From: Anaerolineae bacterium
GTDB taxonomy: Bacteria > Chloroflexota > Anaerolineae > JACIWP01
Reading direction: 5' to 3'
DNA: 7,344 bases
NCBI GenBank assembly: GCA_014360855.1
Contig: JACIWP010000164.1
Coordinates: forward strand, 1-7,344
This document shows positions 1-7,326 of the stretch, piece by piece. Positions within the stretch are counted from its first letter, which is position 1, and every line of letters starts with the position of its first letter. Position numbers and translations under genes: made by a program. The notes under the pieces are model-generated. The model was not told the origin of the DNA and did not search any database. It saw only the letters and a program-made list of their open reading frames with translations.

Positions 1-158
1 AAGCGGCGGTGGCCGCCGGCGCGGCCGGTGTCGCCATCGGCCGCAACATCTTTGCCGCCGATGATCCCGCCGCCATGACCGCGGCGGTGGCGGCTATCCT
101 GCATGAGGATGCGACGGTGGAAGAGGCGATGAAGCTGTTAGGAGAGAAGCTGGCGTAA
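1..158 (+). CDS. Class I aldolase, DhnA/LsrF family (3' end only)
   Basis: This is the C-terminal 51 residues of a gene that begins before the window; the first full codon is at base 3 and the TAA stop is at 156-158. The visible stretch AAGVAIGRNIF, followed by DDPAAMTAAVAAIL and VEEAMKLL, matches the last beta strand and terminal helices of DhnA-type class I aldolases (fructose-bisphosphate aldolase, LsrF and relatives). In that family the G-R-N loop binds the substrate phosphate. Such enzymes use a Schiff-base lysine to cleave or form carbon-carbon bonds in phosphorylated ketoses, but that lysine lies outside the window. The gene runs in the same direction as the dehydrogenase and FGGY kinase downstream, so it plausibly cleaves the ketose phosphate they would make. 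Archaeal-type ADH synthase (2-amino-3,7-dideoxy-D-threo-hept-6-ulosonate synthase) belongs to the same superfamily and cannot be excluded from this fragment. Family is fairly sure; substrate is unknown. Confidence 0.72.
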   Translation, partial: AAVAAGAAGVAIGRNIFAADDPAAMTAAVAAILHEDATVEEAMKLLGEKLA

Positions 159-167
159 CGATGCTTG

Positions 168-185
168 GGCCGGCGGCTTCCGGCC
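168..185 (+). other. Short GC hairpin between aldolase and SDR genes
   Basis: A perfect 6-bp inverted repeat, GGCCGG (168-173) and CCGGCC (180-185), encloses a 6-nt loop just after the aldolase stop. An alternative pairing, CGGCT (174-178) with AGCCG (186-190), overlaps it, so the two stems would exclude one another. Only three T follow at 191-193, so this is not a convincing intrinsic terminator. It may reduce read-through or protect a processed mRNA end. It may also be chance, because the window is full of the GCCGGC palindrome. The rest of the 88-bp gap is comparatively AT-rich and carries the SDR ribosome binding site. Confidence 0.25.
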
Positions 186-233
186 AGCCGTTTAAACGAG
201 AAGGCAAATAAACGCATCCAGCAAAATTATGGA

Positions 234-240
234 AAAGGAG
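234..240 (+). promoter_or_regulatory. Ribosome binding site fixing the SDR start at 247
   Basis: AAAGGAG at 234-240 is a strong Shine-Dalgarno sequence 6 nt before the ATG at 247. An upstream in-frame ATG at 229 would place this site inside the coding region and has no good site of its own. The 247 start is therefore preferred. Confidence 0.8.
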
Positions 241-246
241 AAACAC

Positions 247-1026
<780 letters not shown>

Positions 1027-1045
1027 ACCGGGTTCAGAACGATCG

Positions 1046-1052
1046 GGTGAGG
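1046..1052 (+). promoter_or_regulatory. Weak ribosome binding site for the FGGY kinase
   Basis: GGTGAGG at 1046-1052 lies 8 nt before the ATG at 1061 but only 2 nt before the ATG at 1055. Normal Shine-Dalgarno spacing therefore favours 1061 as the start, although 1055 is in frame and possible. Confidence 0.45.
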
Positions 1053-1060
1053 CAATGGCG

Positions 1061-2560
1061 ATGCCGGCACTGCTGGTGGGAGTGGATATTGGGACCCAGG
1101 GGGTCAAGGGTGTGCTGGTGGATGCGCAGGGCACGGTGCTGGCTTCCGCCAGCCTGGCGCGCGGCCCTCGTCATCCCCGACCCGGCTGGGTCGAGATGGA
1201 CGCCGAACAGGATTGGTGGGTGCCGGCGGCGGAGATCATGCGCCGGCTGACCGCTCAACTCCCTGATCGTGCAGGGAGCATCGCCGCGGTGGGGGTATGC
1301 GGGCTGGTGCCCTGCCTGTGTCCGATCGACGCGGATGGCCGGCCGCTCCGGCCGGCCATCTTGTATTCGGATAACCGCGCCCTGGAAGAGTTGGCCTGGG
1401 CCAACGCGCGCGCCGGCCTGTCGCTGACCGCCGAGGCCGTGGTGCCCAAACTGCTGTGGCTTCAGCGGCACGAACCGGAGGTCTTTGCCCGCACGGCGGC
1501 GGTCCTGTCAGCGCATAACTACGTGGTACTGCGCCTGACGGGCCGGCGCAGTATGGATTATGACACGGCCAGCATCATGGGCGGCATCTTCGACCCGCAC
1601 GGCCGGCGCTGGGAGGCGCGGATCTGCCAGCAGTTGGGCATTCCAGTAGAGGCCTGGCCTCCACTGTATCCCGCCACCGTGGTGGTGGGCGAGGTAACCG
1701 CGGAAGCGGAGCGGCAGACTGGCCTGCCGGCCGGCGTGCCGGTCATCGCCGGCTCCGGGGACACCTTTCCCACGATTGTCGGCTGTGGGGCCATTGACCC
1801 AGGGGATGCCATGCTCTCCTTTGGCACCACCGGCTTGCTGACCATCACCCGCCGGCCGCTGGTGGAGTCCGCCGGCGGTCCCCATTTCTCCAGCGCGGAC
1901 GGCACGGCGGCTGTGGATTGGGGCGCCAACATCCTCTCGGCCAGCCGGCTGATGGACTGGTTCCTGCGGGAGTTCGGCGGGGCCGAGCGCCTCGCGGCGG
2001 AGCGGTTGGGCGAAAGCCCGTTCGTCCTGCTGGAGCAAGAGGCCGCTCGCATTCCTGCCGGCTCGGAGGGGTTGATTGTCCTGCCGCACTGGTTGGGCCG
2101 GCGCACCCCGACGCCCGATGCCACTATCCGCGGTGCTGTGCTGGGGCTCACCCCATCGCATACGGCGGCGCATCTCTATCGCGCGCTGATGGAATCGTTC
2201 GCCTACAACGTGCGGCAGAGCCTGCCGGCGCACCGTCCGAACATCAAGCGCCTGGTGGCGACGGCCGGCGGGGCGCGCAGCCGGCTGTGGCGGCAGATCT
2301 GCGCCGATGTGCTGGATATACCGCTGGAGTATTTCCCACAGGCCAGCGGCGCGCTGGGCATCGCCTTCCTGGCCGGCTTTGCGGTGAGGCAGGTAAAGGA
2401 TTTTTCCACCATCAAGCGCCAGTGGCTGAGGGAGCCGGAGATGGTTTTCCCGGATGCGGGTGCCCGGGCGGTGTACGACCGGCTGTTCCCCATTTACGAG
2501 GAGTTCGATGCGGCCGTGGCCGGCCCCTTCGCTCATCTGGCGGAAATACGCGATACGTGA
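1061..2560 (+). CDS. FGGY-family carbohydrate kinase (xylulokinase-like, substrate unknown)
   Basis: This 499-residue protein has the normal two-domain FGGY length (501 residues if the ATG at 1055 is used). Numbering here is from 1061. The N-terminal ATP/phosphate loop is VGVDIGTQGVKG with Asp9. A P-K-L-L-W-L stretch at 129-134 matches the FGGY family signature. AGSGD places the likely catalytic base at Asp234. The C-terminal domain has the phosphate-binding FGTTG near 255, the adenosine-side GGARS at 403-407 and SGALG at 429-433. The enzyme should phosphorylate a ketose or polyol with ATP in the cytoplasm. Classical xylulokinases carry a Q-M-H-G sugar-contact motif after the first strands; the equivalent region here reads GVCGLVPC, so D-xylulose should not be assumed. 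The gene follows the SDR closely and shares a strand with the aldolase, suggesting oxidation, phosphorylation and cleavage in sequence. It ends 13 bp from the convergent isopentenyl phosphate kinase gene. Confidence 0.9.
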   Translation: MPALLVGVDIGTQGVKGVLVDAQGTVLASASLARGPRHPRPGWVEMDAEQDWWVPAAEIMRRLTAQLPDRAGSIAAVGVCGLVPCLCPIDADGRPLRPAILYSDNRALEELAWANARAGLSLTAEAVVPKLLWLQRHEPEVFARTAAVLSAHNYVVLRLTGRRSMDYDTASIMGGIFDPHGRRWEARICQQLGIPVEAWPPLYPATVVVGEVTAEAERQTGLPAGVPVIAGSGDTFPTIVGCGAIDPGDAMLSFGTTGLLTITRRPLVESAGGPHFSSADGTAAVDWGANILSASRLMDWFLREFGGAERLAAERLGESPFVLLEQEAARIPAGSEGLIVLPHWLGRRTPTPDATIRGAVLGLTPSHTAAHLYRALMESFAYNVRQSLPAHRPNIKRLVATAGGARSRLWRQICADVLDIPLEYFPQASGALGIAFLAGFAVRQVKDFSTIKRQWLREPEMVFPDAGARAVYDRLFPIYEEFDAAVAGPFAHLAEIRDT

Positions 2561-2573
2561 AAGCCTCCTGAAC

Positions 2574-3386
2574 TTACCAGCGCAGGCGCGTGCCGGCGCA
2601 TTCCGCCGGCGACAGCAGACAGGCCCGTAATGCGCCGGGGTGCTCGCCGGAGAAAATATGCACCTCCAGGCCGGGATGCCGGCGCACCAGCTCCGCCATA
2701 ATGCGCACCTTGCTCCACATGCCTCCGGTCACATCCACCCCATATGATGAACCTAACTCCGCTTCCAGGGCGTCCAGTTGTGAGGCGTGGATCTCCGCCA
2801 GCAGAGCGGCCTGCGGGTGTACAAGCGGGTCGGCAGTGAAGACGCCGTCCACTGTGCCGGCCAGCAGGATGCGCGTCGGCCGGAGGATGGGGGTCAGATA
2901 GGCGAACAGCTCCTCGGTGGAGACGATGGTACAGCCCCACTGGTCGTCGAAGGCTACATCGCCGTGAATCACGGGCAGGAGGCCGGCGTCCAGGGCGCGC
3001 GCCAGCGGCTCCCAGGCCAGTTCCTGTAGCTGGCCGGCGCGACAGCGGGCCGTTGCGGAGGGCGGGAAGCTGACTGCCGGCAGGCCGGCCTCCACCAGCG
3101 CATCAGTGACCAGCCGGTTCAGGCGGGCGGCGGCGGCGCCGGTGGCGGCGAAGCCGTACCAGCCGCGCGCTTCCTCGCCTGGGCGAATGCCGCGGCGGGT
3201 GCCGTACTCGCGGCCGGCGAAATGGCCGAAGGAGCCACTGCCGTGGCCGACCAGCAGGCGCAGGTCAGGGCGGGTTTGCCGGGCCGCGGCGATCTCCTGT
3301 GCCAGCCGGCGGATGACATCCATGCGCGGCGTTTCCCGCCGGCGTTTATCCGTGATGAGAGAGCCGCCCAGCTTGAGAAATATCAT
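2574..3386 (-). CDS. ipk: Isopentenyl phosphate kinase (IPK)
   Basis: This 270-residue amino-acid-kinase fold protein phosphorylates isopentenyl phosphate with ATP to give isopentenyl diphosphate, the last step of the archaeal-type mevalonate pathway. The sequence opens with KLGGSLITDK (Lys5 and Lys14), followed by GHGSGSFGH at 47-55. His55 in the FGH triplet is the residue that separates IPKs from carbamate and glutamate kinases in this superfamily. HGD at 141-143, LLAGTVDGVFTADP around 175-187 and the nucleotide-site TGGMWSK at 220-226 complete the family pattern. Length is normal. The gene is last in a five-gene operon. Its ATG (3386-3384) overlaps the stop of the dehydratase small subunit in an ATGA, indicating translational coupling; GAGGGG at 3400-3395 is the likely ribosome binding site. 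The mevalonate kinase and dehydratase neighbours strongly support this call over fosfomycin-resistance-type relatives such as FomA. Confidence 0.93.
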   Translation of the reverse strand: MIFLKLGGSLITDKRRRETPRMDVIRRLAQEIAAARQTRPDLRLLVGHGSGSFGHFAGREYGTRRGIRPGEEARGWYGFAATGAAAARLNRLVTDALVEAGLPAVSFPPSATARCRAGQLQELAWEPLARALDAGLLPVIHGDVAFDDQWGCTIVSTEELFAYLTPILRPTRILLAGTVDGVFTADPLVHPQAALLAEIHASQLDALEAELGSSYGVDVTGGMWSKVRIMAELVRRHPGLEVHIFSGEHPGALRACLLSPAECAGTRLRW

Positions 3387-3805
3387 CTTCCAGGCCCCTC
3401 ATTGGATTTGCGCACGTATACCGTGTCGCCCTCGATGCGCACCCAGTCGCCGGTCGCAATCTGCTCTATAGGAATGAGGTCCACCATGGGTATGCCGGCG
3501 ATAATGGCGCCAACCGCCACGATGGTCTCGCTCTGGGCGCAGATGATGCCGGCCGGCGCCGTGCCGTTCTTCGCCATGCGGTAGATGGTATAGGAGCCGA
3601 CGGTGCTCCCCTTGCCGGTGGGGAAGACGAGGATGCGGCCGGCGACGCGCATTCCCTCCAGCGGATGCCCTGGCTCGATGATGGTGCCGCTGTCCGGGTC
3701 CACGCCGCCCAGGAAGCTGATGGGGGCCGGCGAGACCAGCGCCGTGCCTTCGGCAGTGCCGGCTTTGATGACGCGGCCGTGCAGGACCAGTTCCGGGTTC
3801 ATCAT
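3383..3805 (-). CDS. Phosphomevalonate dehydratase small subunit (AcnX swivel domain)
   Basis: This 140-residue protein matches the small, swivelling-domain subunit of AcnX-type dehydratases. It should pair with the large subunit encoded just upstream to dehydrate (R)-mevalonate 5-phosphate to trans-anhydromevalonate 5-phosphate. Visible signatures are SFLGGVDPDSG at 30-40, a HPLEGM stretch at 47-52, PTGKGSTVGSY at 62-72 (Ser67 of KGS is the expected active-site serine region) and APAGII at 83-88. The ATG at 3805-3803 is chosen because it overlaps the large-subunit stop as ATGA and has GGAG at 3815-3812, 6 nt upstream. A second ATG at 3802 follows immediately. The 3' end overlaps the IPK start in another ATGA. 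Bacterial AcnX proteins can instead act on cis-3-hydroxy-L-proline; the isoprenoid neighbours argue against that here. Family is confident; the substrate rests mainly on context. Confidence 0.88.
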   Translation of the reverse strand: MMNPELVLHGRVIKAGTAEGTALVSPAPISFLGGVDPDSGTIIEPGHPLEGMRVAGRILVFPTGKGSTVGSYTIYRMAKNGTAPAGIICAQSETIVAVGAIIAGIPMVDLIPIEQIATGDWVRIEGDTVYVRKSNEGPGR

Positions 3806-5040
3806 GGGCCTCTCCAGTGCCCGGTGAGGGCGGCTTCCAGGCACTGCTCGGTGGTGCCGAAGCGCGTTTCCAGGCCGGAATGACTGCGGGCATAGAGCGC
3901 GGCCTTGGCGGAGTTGGTGGCCAGGGAGCGCACGCCCAGCAGTTCCACCGGCGCGACGATGACGCAGGTATCGGCCACCACCTGCCCGCCGGCGGCCTCG
4001 ATTTGCGCCACGATGCCGGCGCGCTCCGCCTGCTCCCGCACCTGGCGAGCAGTGGTGATCCATAGCCGCGTGCGGACATGCCTGCCGGCCAGGAAGCGCG
4101 CCATCTCGCCCAGCTCTTCCAACGAAGCGTGCGGACACCCCAGGCTGACCAGGTCAATCTCCTCCAGCGGGCCGTTCAGCTTCTGATAGCCGGCCGTGAG
4201 GTCGTGAATAACAAAGCGGGGGATGCCGGCCGGCAGGGTGTCGGGGAGGCCGGCCTCGGGAGTTACCCCTTCCACATGGTACAGGGCGACCGCGCCGCTG
4301 GCGGCCATGGCCGCGCCCAGGGCTTTGAGCGCCTCTTCCGGCCGGCGTGTCCAGCTCAGGTCCAGGCCGCGGAAGTAGGGGATGCCGTCGCGCACCAGCC
4401 CGCCGGCCAGGGCGCCCAGCGCTCCGACATCGGCGATGGAGCGCATTGGTGCCCGCACCTCGATCAGGCAGGTGGCGCGGCGGCTCTCGTCCAGATGCAG
4501 GCCGTAGGCGCCGGTGCGGCCGGCGATGGCCGCCGCCAGCGCGCTGGGACCGCCCTCGCGATTGGTGCGCGCGCCCAGGACGGAATTGGCGAAGCTGACC
4601 GCGGAGGACTCGCTCCAGGCCACGTGGGAGCCAAAGGCCGGCCGCAAGCCAATATAGTACGGCGTGCAGGTCAGCGAGGGAGCGATGCCCATGCGGGTAT
4701 AGGCCTCGATGACCGCGGCCTGGGCGCGAGCGAAATCCTCGGGGATGCCCAGCTCCTTCCAGCGCTGGAGGTCCATGCCGGCGGGGTTGAGGAAGGCCGG
4801 CACGCGCGCCCGAGCGCCCTCATCGGCCCATTCGCGGAGGAACTGGAGGCCGGCGTCGCCCAGGTTTTTGTAGCTGACGCCGGCGACCTGCACACTCTCC
4901 ACCGGCACCAGATGTCGTGCGCCGTAAATCCTGGCCAGCGCCACCACGATTTCCATGGCCTTGCGCACCGCCGACCCGGCCTCGCCGGCGAGCATAGCCC
5001 GTTCTTCTTCTGTCAGGCGAACATCCGACGCATAGGGCAT
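3802..5040 (-). CDS. Phosphomevalonate dehydratase large subunit (AcnX catalytic domain)
   Basis: This 412-residue protein is the catalytic subunit of an AcnX-family (aconitase X) dehydratase, inferred to make trans-anhydromevalonate 5-phosphate from mevalonate 5-phosphate. AcnX enzymes of this type hold an iron-sulfur cluster on three cysteines; the candidates are Cys125 in LTCTPYY, Cys302 in LGCPHAS and Cys359 in ADTCVIV. The hallmark block WSESSAVSFANSVLGARTN at 142-160, followed by EGGPSALAAAIAGRTG, is clear, as is the terminal NSAKAALY segment. The ATG at 5040 is preferred: GAAGG at 5049-5045 precedes it by 4 nt and it sits 7 bp after the UbiD-family stop. The frame stays open to about 5304, but that extension would overlap the decarboxylase gene by more than 250 bp and looks like read-through of a shadow frame. 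The stop overlaps the small-subunit start in ATGA, fitting equimolar synthesis. Hydroxyproline dehydratase is the main alternative. Confidence 0.9.
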   Translation of the reverse strand: MPYASDVRLTEEERAMLAGEAGSAVRKAMEIVVALARIYGARHLVPVESVQVAGVSYKNLGDAGLQFLREWADEGARARVPAFLNPAGMDLQRWKELGIPEDFARAQAAVIEAYTRMGIAPSLTCTPYYIGLRPAFGSHVAWSESSAVSFANSVLGARTNREGGPSALAAAIAGRTGAYGLHLDESRRATCLIEVRAPMRSIADVGALGALAGGLVRDGIPYFRGLDLSWTRRPEEALKALGAAMAASGAVALYHVEGVTPEAGLPDTLPAGIPRFVIHDLTAGYQKLNGPLEEIDLVSLGCPHASLEELGEMARFLAGRHVRTRLWITTARQVREQAERAGIVAQIEAAGGQVVADTCVIVAPVELLGVRSLATNSAKAALYARSHSGLETRFGTTEQCLEAALTGHWRGP

Positions 5041-5047
5041 AGGACCT

Positions 5048-6346
5048 TCACTCGTAGCGGAAGCGCTGAAACGCTTCGGGATGCTGCGGCCCCCTCTCAT
5101 CGTCCCAGGGAATGGTGGCATCCACGGCCATCTTGGCCGTGCGGGCCTTCTGGCCCGGGATATGTTTCGCCGAGGGGTCCAGCGAGCTGGAGGGTTGGTC
5201 CTGCCAGATGATGATATCGCGATCGGCCTGCACGCGGGTGGCAATAGCCCATTCGACCTCCTGCATGTCAAAGGGGTTGATGTCCTCGTCCACCACGACA
5301 ACATGTTTCAGGGAGCCGTGGCCGCGGAAGGCCGCTTCGCCGGCGCGCCGGCCGTCCTCAGGGCGGCGCTTGCGTATCTGTACCACCGCATGGAGCCAGG
5401 AGGCGCCGCCGGGGGTGATCCAGACGTTGAGGCACTCGCATACCCCATTGACGGCGGCAAATATCGTCGGCTCGCGCGGCATACCCATCAGCGTGCGGTG
5501 CTCCGGCCCGCCGGGAAGGAGCGCCTGGTAGATGGGATCGCGCCGGCGGGTGATGCGTTCAATCTCGATCACCGGCTGTTTGCGGACGATGTCGAAGGTG
5601 CCGGTCAGGTCAATGAACGGCCCTTCATCCACCAGCTCGTGGGTGATGCGCCCTTCCAGGATGATCTCCGATTCCGCCGGCACCAGCAGGTCCGAGCCCA
5701 GACAGCGCACCAACGGGGTGGGGGCCAGGGCATGGGCGATGTAGAACTCGGGGAGGCTTCCGGCGGGGGACATGGCGGCGGCCAACTGCACGCTTAAGGG
5801 CGCCCCGATGCAGATGGCGACGGGAACATCTTCCTGAGAGTTCGCCCATACGGAGTGGGTATGCCGGCCTTCCACCAGGCGGACAGCGAAGCGCCGGCGG
5901 TCCAGCCGCATCAGGCGGTGGAAGGCGGCGTTGAGGGCCCCGCGCGCCGGGTCATGGACCACGGCGATGCCGGCGGTGACATAGGGGCCGCCGTCATGCG
6001 GCGTGTGCCGCACGATGGGCAGAGCTTCCAGGTCCACCTCCTCTTCCACCACTTCCTGGCAGGGCGCGGAGGTGACGATGGGTGGGGCGGCCGGCGACTC
6101 CAGCGCCTTCACCAGGTACGCGCATAGCTCTCGCTCATCAATGCCGAAGGCCAGGGCGAAATAGCGCCGTGAGGCGCAGACGCCGGAGATGACCCGATAG
6201 CCGTTCCAGCGGGAGCGGAAGAAGAGGATTTTGTCGCCGGCGCGGTGCATCAGCCGGGCCATGCCCTCGTCCGGCGGCACTGGTGTGTCCACGTGTTCCA
6301 CCCATTGGCGCTGTTCCGCGAGCGAGATGAAATCGCGCAGTTGCAT
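5048..6346 (-). CDS. UbiD-family decarboxylase, probable anhydromevalonate phosphate decarboxylase
   Basis: This 432-residue UbiD-family protein is inferred to decarboxylate trans-anhydromevalonate 5-phosphate to isopentenyl phosphate using prenylated FMN. Family features are the N-terminal LRDFISL region, ESEIILEG at 225-232 and EGPFIDLTG at 241-249 (the acidic active-site and cofactor region), the GGPEHRTLMG segment near 279-288, KHVVVVDEDINPFD at 347-360, and the C-terminal AKMAVDAT at 404-411. Its length is in the range of compact archaeal members rather than the roughly 490-500 residues of quinone-pathway UbiD. It starts 5 bp after the mevalonate kinase stop with GGGGAG at 6360-6355, 8 nt before the ATG, and precedes the dehydratase whose product it should use. 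No UbiX-like flavin prenyltransferase is present in this window, so the cofactor must be supplied from elsewhere. A 4-hydroxy-3-polyprenylbenzoate decarboxylase role is possible for the family but does not fit the neighbours. Confidence 0.88.
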   Translation of the reverse strand: MQLRDFISLAEQRQWVEHVDTPVPPDEGMARLMHRAGDKILFFRSRWNGYRVISGVCASRRYFALAFGIDERELCAYLVKALESPAAPPIVTSAPCQEVVEEEVDLEALPIVRHTPHDGGPYVTAGIAVVHDPARGALNAAFHRLMRLDRRRFAVRLVEGRHTHSVWANSQEDVPVAICIGAPLSVQLAAAMSPAGSLPEFYIAHALAPTPLVRCLGSDLLVPAESEIILEGRITHELVDEGPFIDLTGTFDIVRKQPVIEIERITRRRDPIYQALLPGGPEHRTLMGMPREPTIFAAVNGVCECLNVWITPGGASWLHAVVQIRKRRPEDGRRAGEAAFRGHGSLKHVVVVDEDINPFDMQEVEWAIATRVQADRDIIIWQDQPSSSLDPSAKHIPGQKARTAKMAVDATIPWDDERGPQHPEAFQRFRYE

Positions 6347-6351
6347 ATGGG

Positions 6352-7296
6352 TTACTCCCCTCTGGGGTGCGCAGATACAGTGGTGGAGATAATGGTTATG
6401 GCGCCGGCGGAGCGCAGTGCGCTTTCCACGCTGGCGGCGCGCTCGGGCGTGACCAGCGCGATGATGTTGCCGCCGCGGCCGGCGCCGCTCAGTTTGGCCC
6501 CCAAGGCGCCGGCATCCCGCGCGGCTTCCACCAACCTGTCCAAGGCCGGGCAGGAAACGCCCAGCTCCTGGAGCAGGCGATGGTTTTCGTCCATCAGCCG
6601 GCCAAGGGCAGGGAGATCCCCATTTTCAATGTGCCGGCGTGCGGTGTCCACCAGCTTCCCGATGGCGTCGAACAGCGCTTCGTAGCGCGCCGGCTCCCGG
6701 CCGCGCGCCTCCCGCACCGCTCCGACCACCTCTCGCGTGCTGCTGAAAATGCCCGTGTCCGCGATGATCAAAGGCAGGGGCGCGCCGATGGAGATGATTT
6801 GCGGGGGCTGTCCCCTCACGAAATAGACCGGCGCCTCATAGGCGATGACGGAGTTGTCAATCCCGCTGGGGGTGCCGTGGTACAGTTTCTCGGCCTCGAA
6901 GACCAGCGCGGAGACCCTTTCTGGCGGCCAGTGGACGCCGAAATGCCGGCACAGCGCTCGCACGATGGCGGTGGAGACCGCCGCGCCGCTCCCCATGCCC
7001 CGGCCGATGGGCAGTGCGGAGCGCACGGAGATGCGCAGGTCGCGCGCCGGCGCCCCGAGTTCCTTCAGCGCCAGGCGCACCAGGTGGGCAATACCGTCAC
7101 TGCTGTCCGCCTCGGCAAGCCAATACCTGCGCCCTAGGTCGGGCGTTTCCAGCAGGATATCGCCGGCCTCCGGCAAAGGGTCCACCGCGGCCTCGACACG
7201 CACCTGGCTGACCGGTACGGCGATGGCCGGCCGGCCGTAGACCACCGCATGTTCCCCGAACAGGATCACCTTGCCGCAGGCGCTGGCGGTCGTCAT
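6352..7296 (-). CDS. mvk: Mevalonate kinase (GHMP family)
   Basis: This 314-residue GHMP-superfamily kinase transfers phosphate from ATP to mevalonate, forming mevalonate 5-phosphate, the entry step of this operon. Motif 1 is GKVILFGEHAVVYGRPAIAVP at 8-28 with Lys9 and Glu15. Motif 2, the phosphate loop, is PIGRGMGSGAA at 96-106. HGTPSGIDN at 140-148 carries the probable catalytic Asp147. Motif 3 is KLSGAGRGGN at 268-277. The EHAVVYG and HGTPSGIDN motifs together are typical of mevalonate kinase rather than homoserine or galactokinase, and the length matches prokaryotic enzymes. Motif 2 is unusual in having G-S-G where G-S-S is common. The ATG at 7296 has AAGGA at 7309-7305, 8 nt upstream, and an extended -10 box about 30 bp upstream, so this appears to be the first gene of the operon. 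Mevalonate 3-kinases and phosphomevalonate kinases are relatives, but the motifs and context favour mevalonate kinase. Confidence 0.93.
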   Translation of the reverse strand: MTTASACGKVILFGEHAVVYGRPAIAVPVSQVRVEAAVDPLPEAGDILLETPDLGRRYWLAEADSSDGIAHLVRLALKELGAPARDLRISVRSALPIGRGMGSGAAVSTAIVRALCRHFGVHWPPERVSALVFEAEKLYHGTPSGIDNSVIAYEAPVYFVRGQPPQIISIGAPLPLIIADTGIFSSTREVVGAVREARGREPARYEALFDAIGKLVDTARRHIENGDLPALGRLMDENHRLLQELGVSCPALDRLVEAARDAGALGAKLSGAGRGGNIIALVTPERAASVESALRSAGAITIISTTVSAHPRGE

Positions 7297-7304
7297 CCGT
7301 CCGT

Positions 7305-7309
7305 TCCTT
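7305..7309 (-). promoter_or_regulatory. Ribosome binding site of the mevalonate kinase gene
   Basis: On the - strand, AAGGA (part of AAAAGGAA, 7311-7304) lies 8 nt before the ATG at 7296. It fits a bacterial Shine-Dalgarno and supports this start over any internal one. Confidence 0.7.
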
Positions 7310-7326
7310 TTCTGAGATTCCGCAAG

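Noticed and set aside
1508..2536. 342-residue open frame on the - strand opposite the FGGY kinase
   Set aside because: No domain pattern is visible and it is fully antisense to a clear kinase gene with intact motifs.
1055..2560. Calling the FGGY kinase a xylulokinase (xylB)
   Set aside because: The Q-M-H-G sugar-contact motif is absent and no xylose isomerase is seen, so only a family-level name is supported.
2592..2610. Hairpin GCCGGCG / CGCCGGC as a terminator for the FGGY kinase
   Set aside because: No T-tract follows, it lies within the IPK coding sequence, and such palindromes occur throughout the window.
4078..5211. 377-residue open frame on the + strand opposite the dehydratase large subunit
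   Set aside because: It has no recognisable family features and is antisense to a well-supported AcnX gene.
5041..5304. N-terminal extension of the AcnX large subunit
   Set aside because: The frame stays open, but the extension overlaps the UbiD-family gene, has low-complexity composition, and the ATG at 5040 gives the normal family length with a Shine-Dalgarno upstream.
5048..6346. UbiD-family protein as the quinone-pathway polyprenyl-hydroxybenzoate decarboxylase
   Set aside because: It is shorter than classical UbiD and sits between mevalonate kinase and AcnX genes, with no quinone biosynthesis genes in the window.
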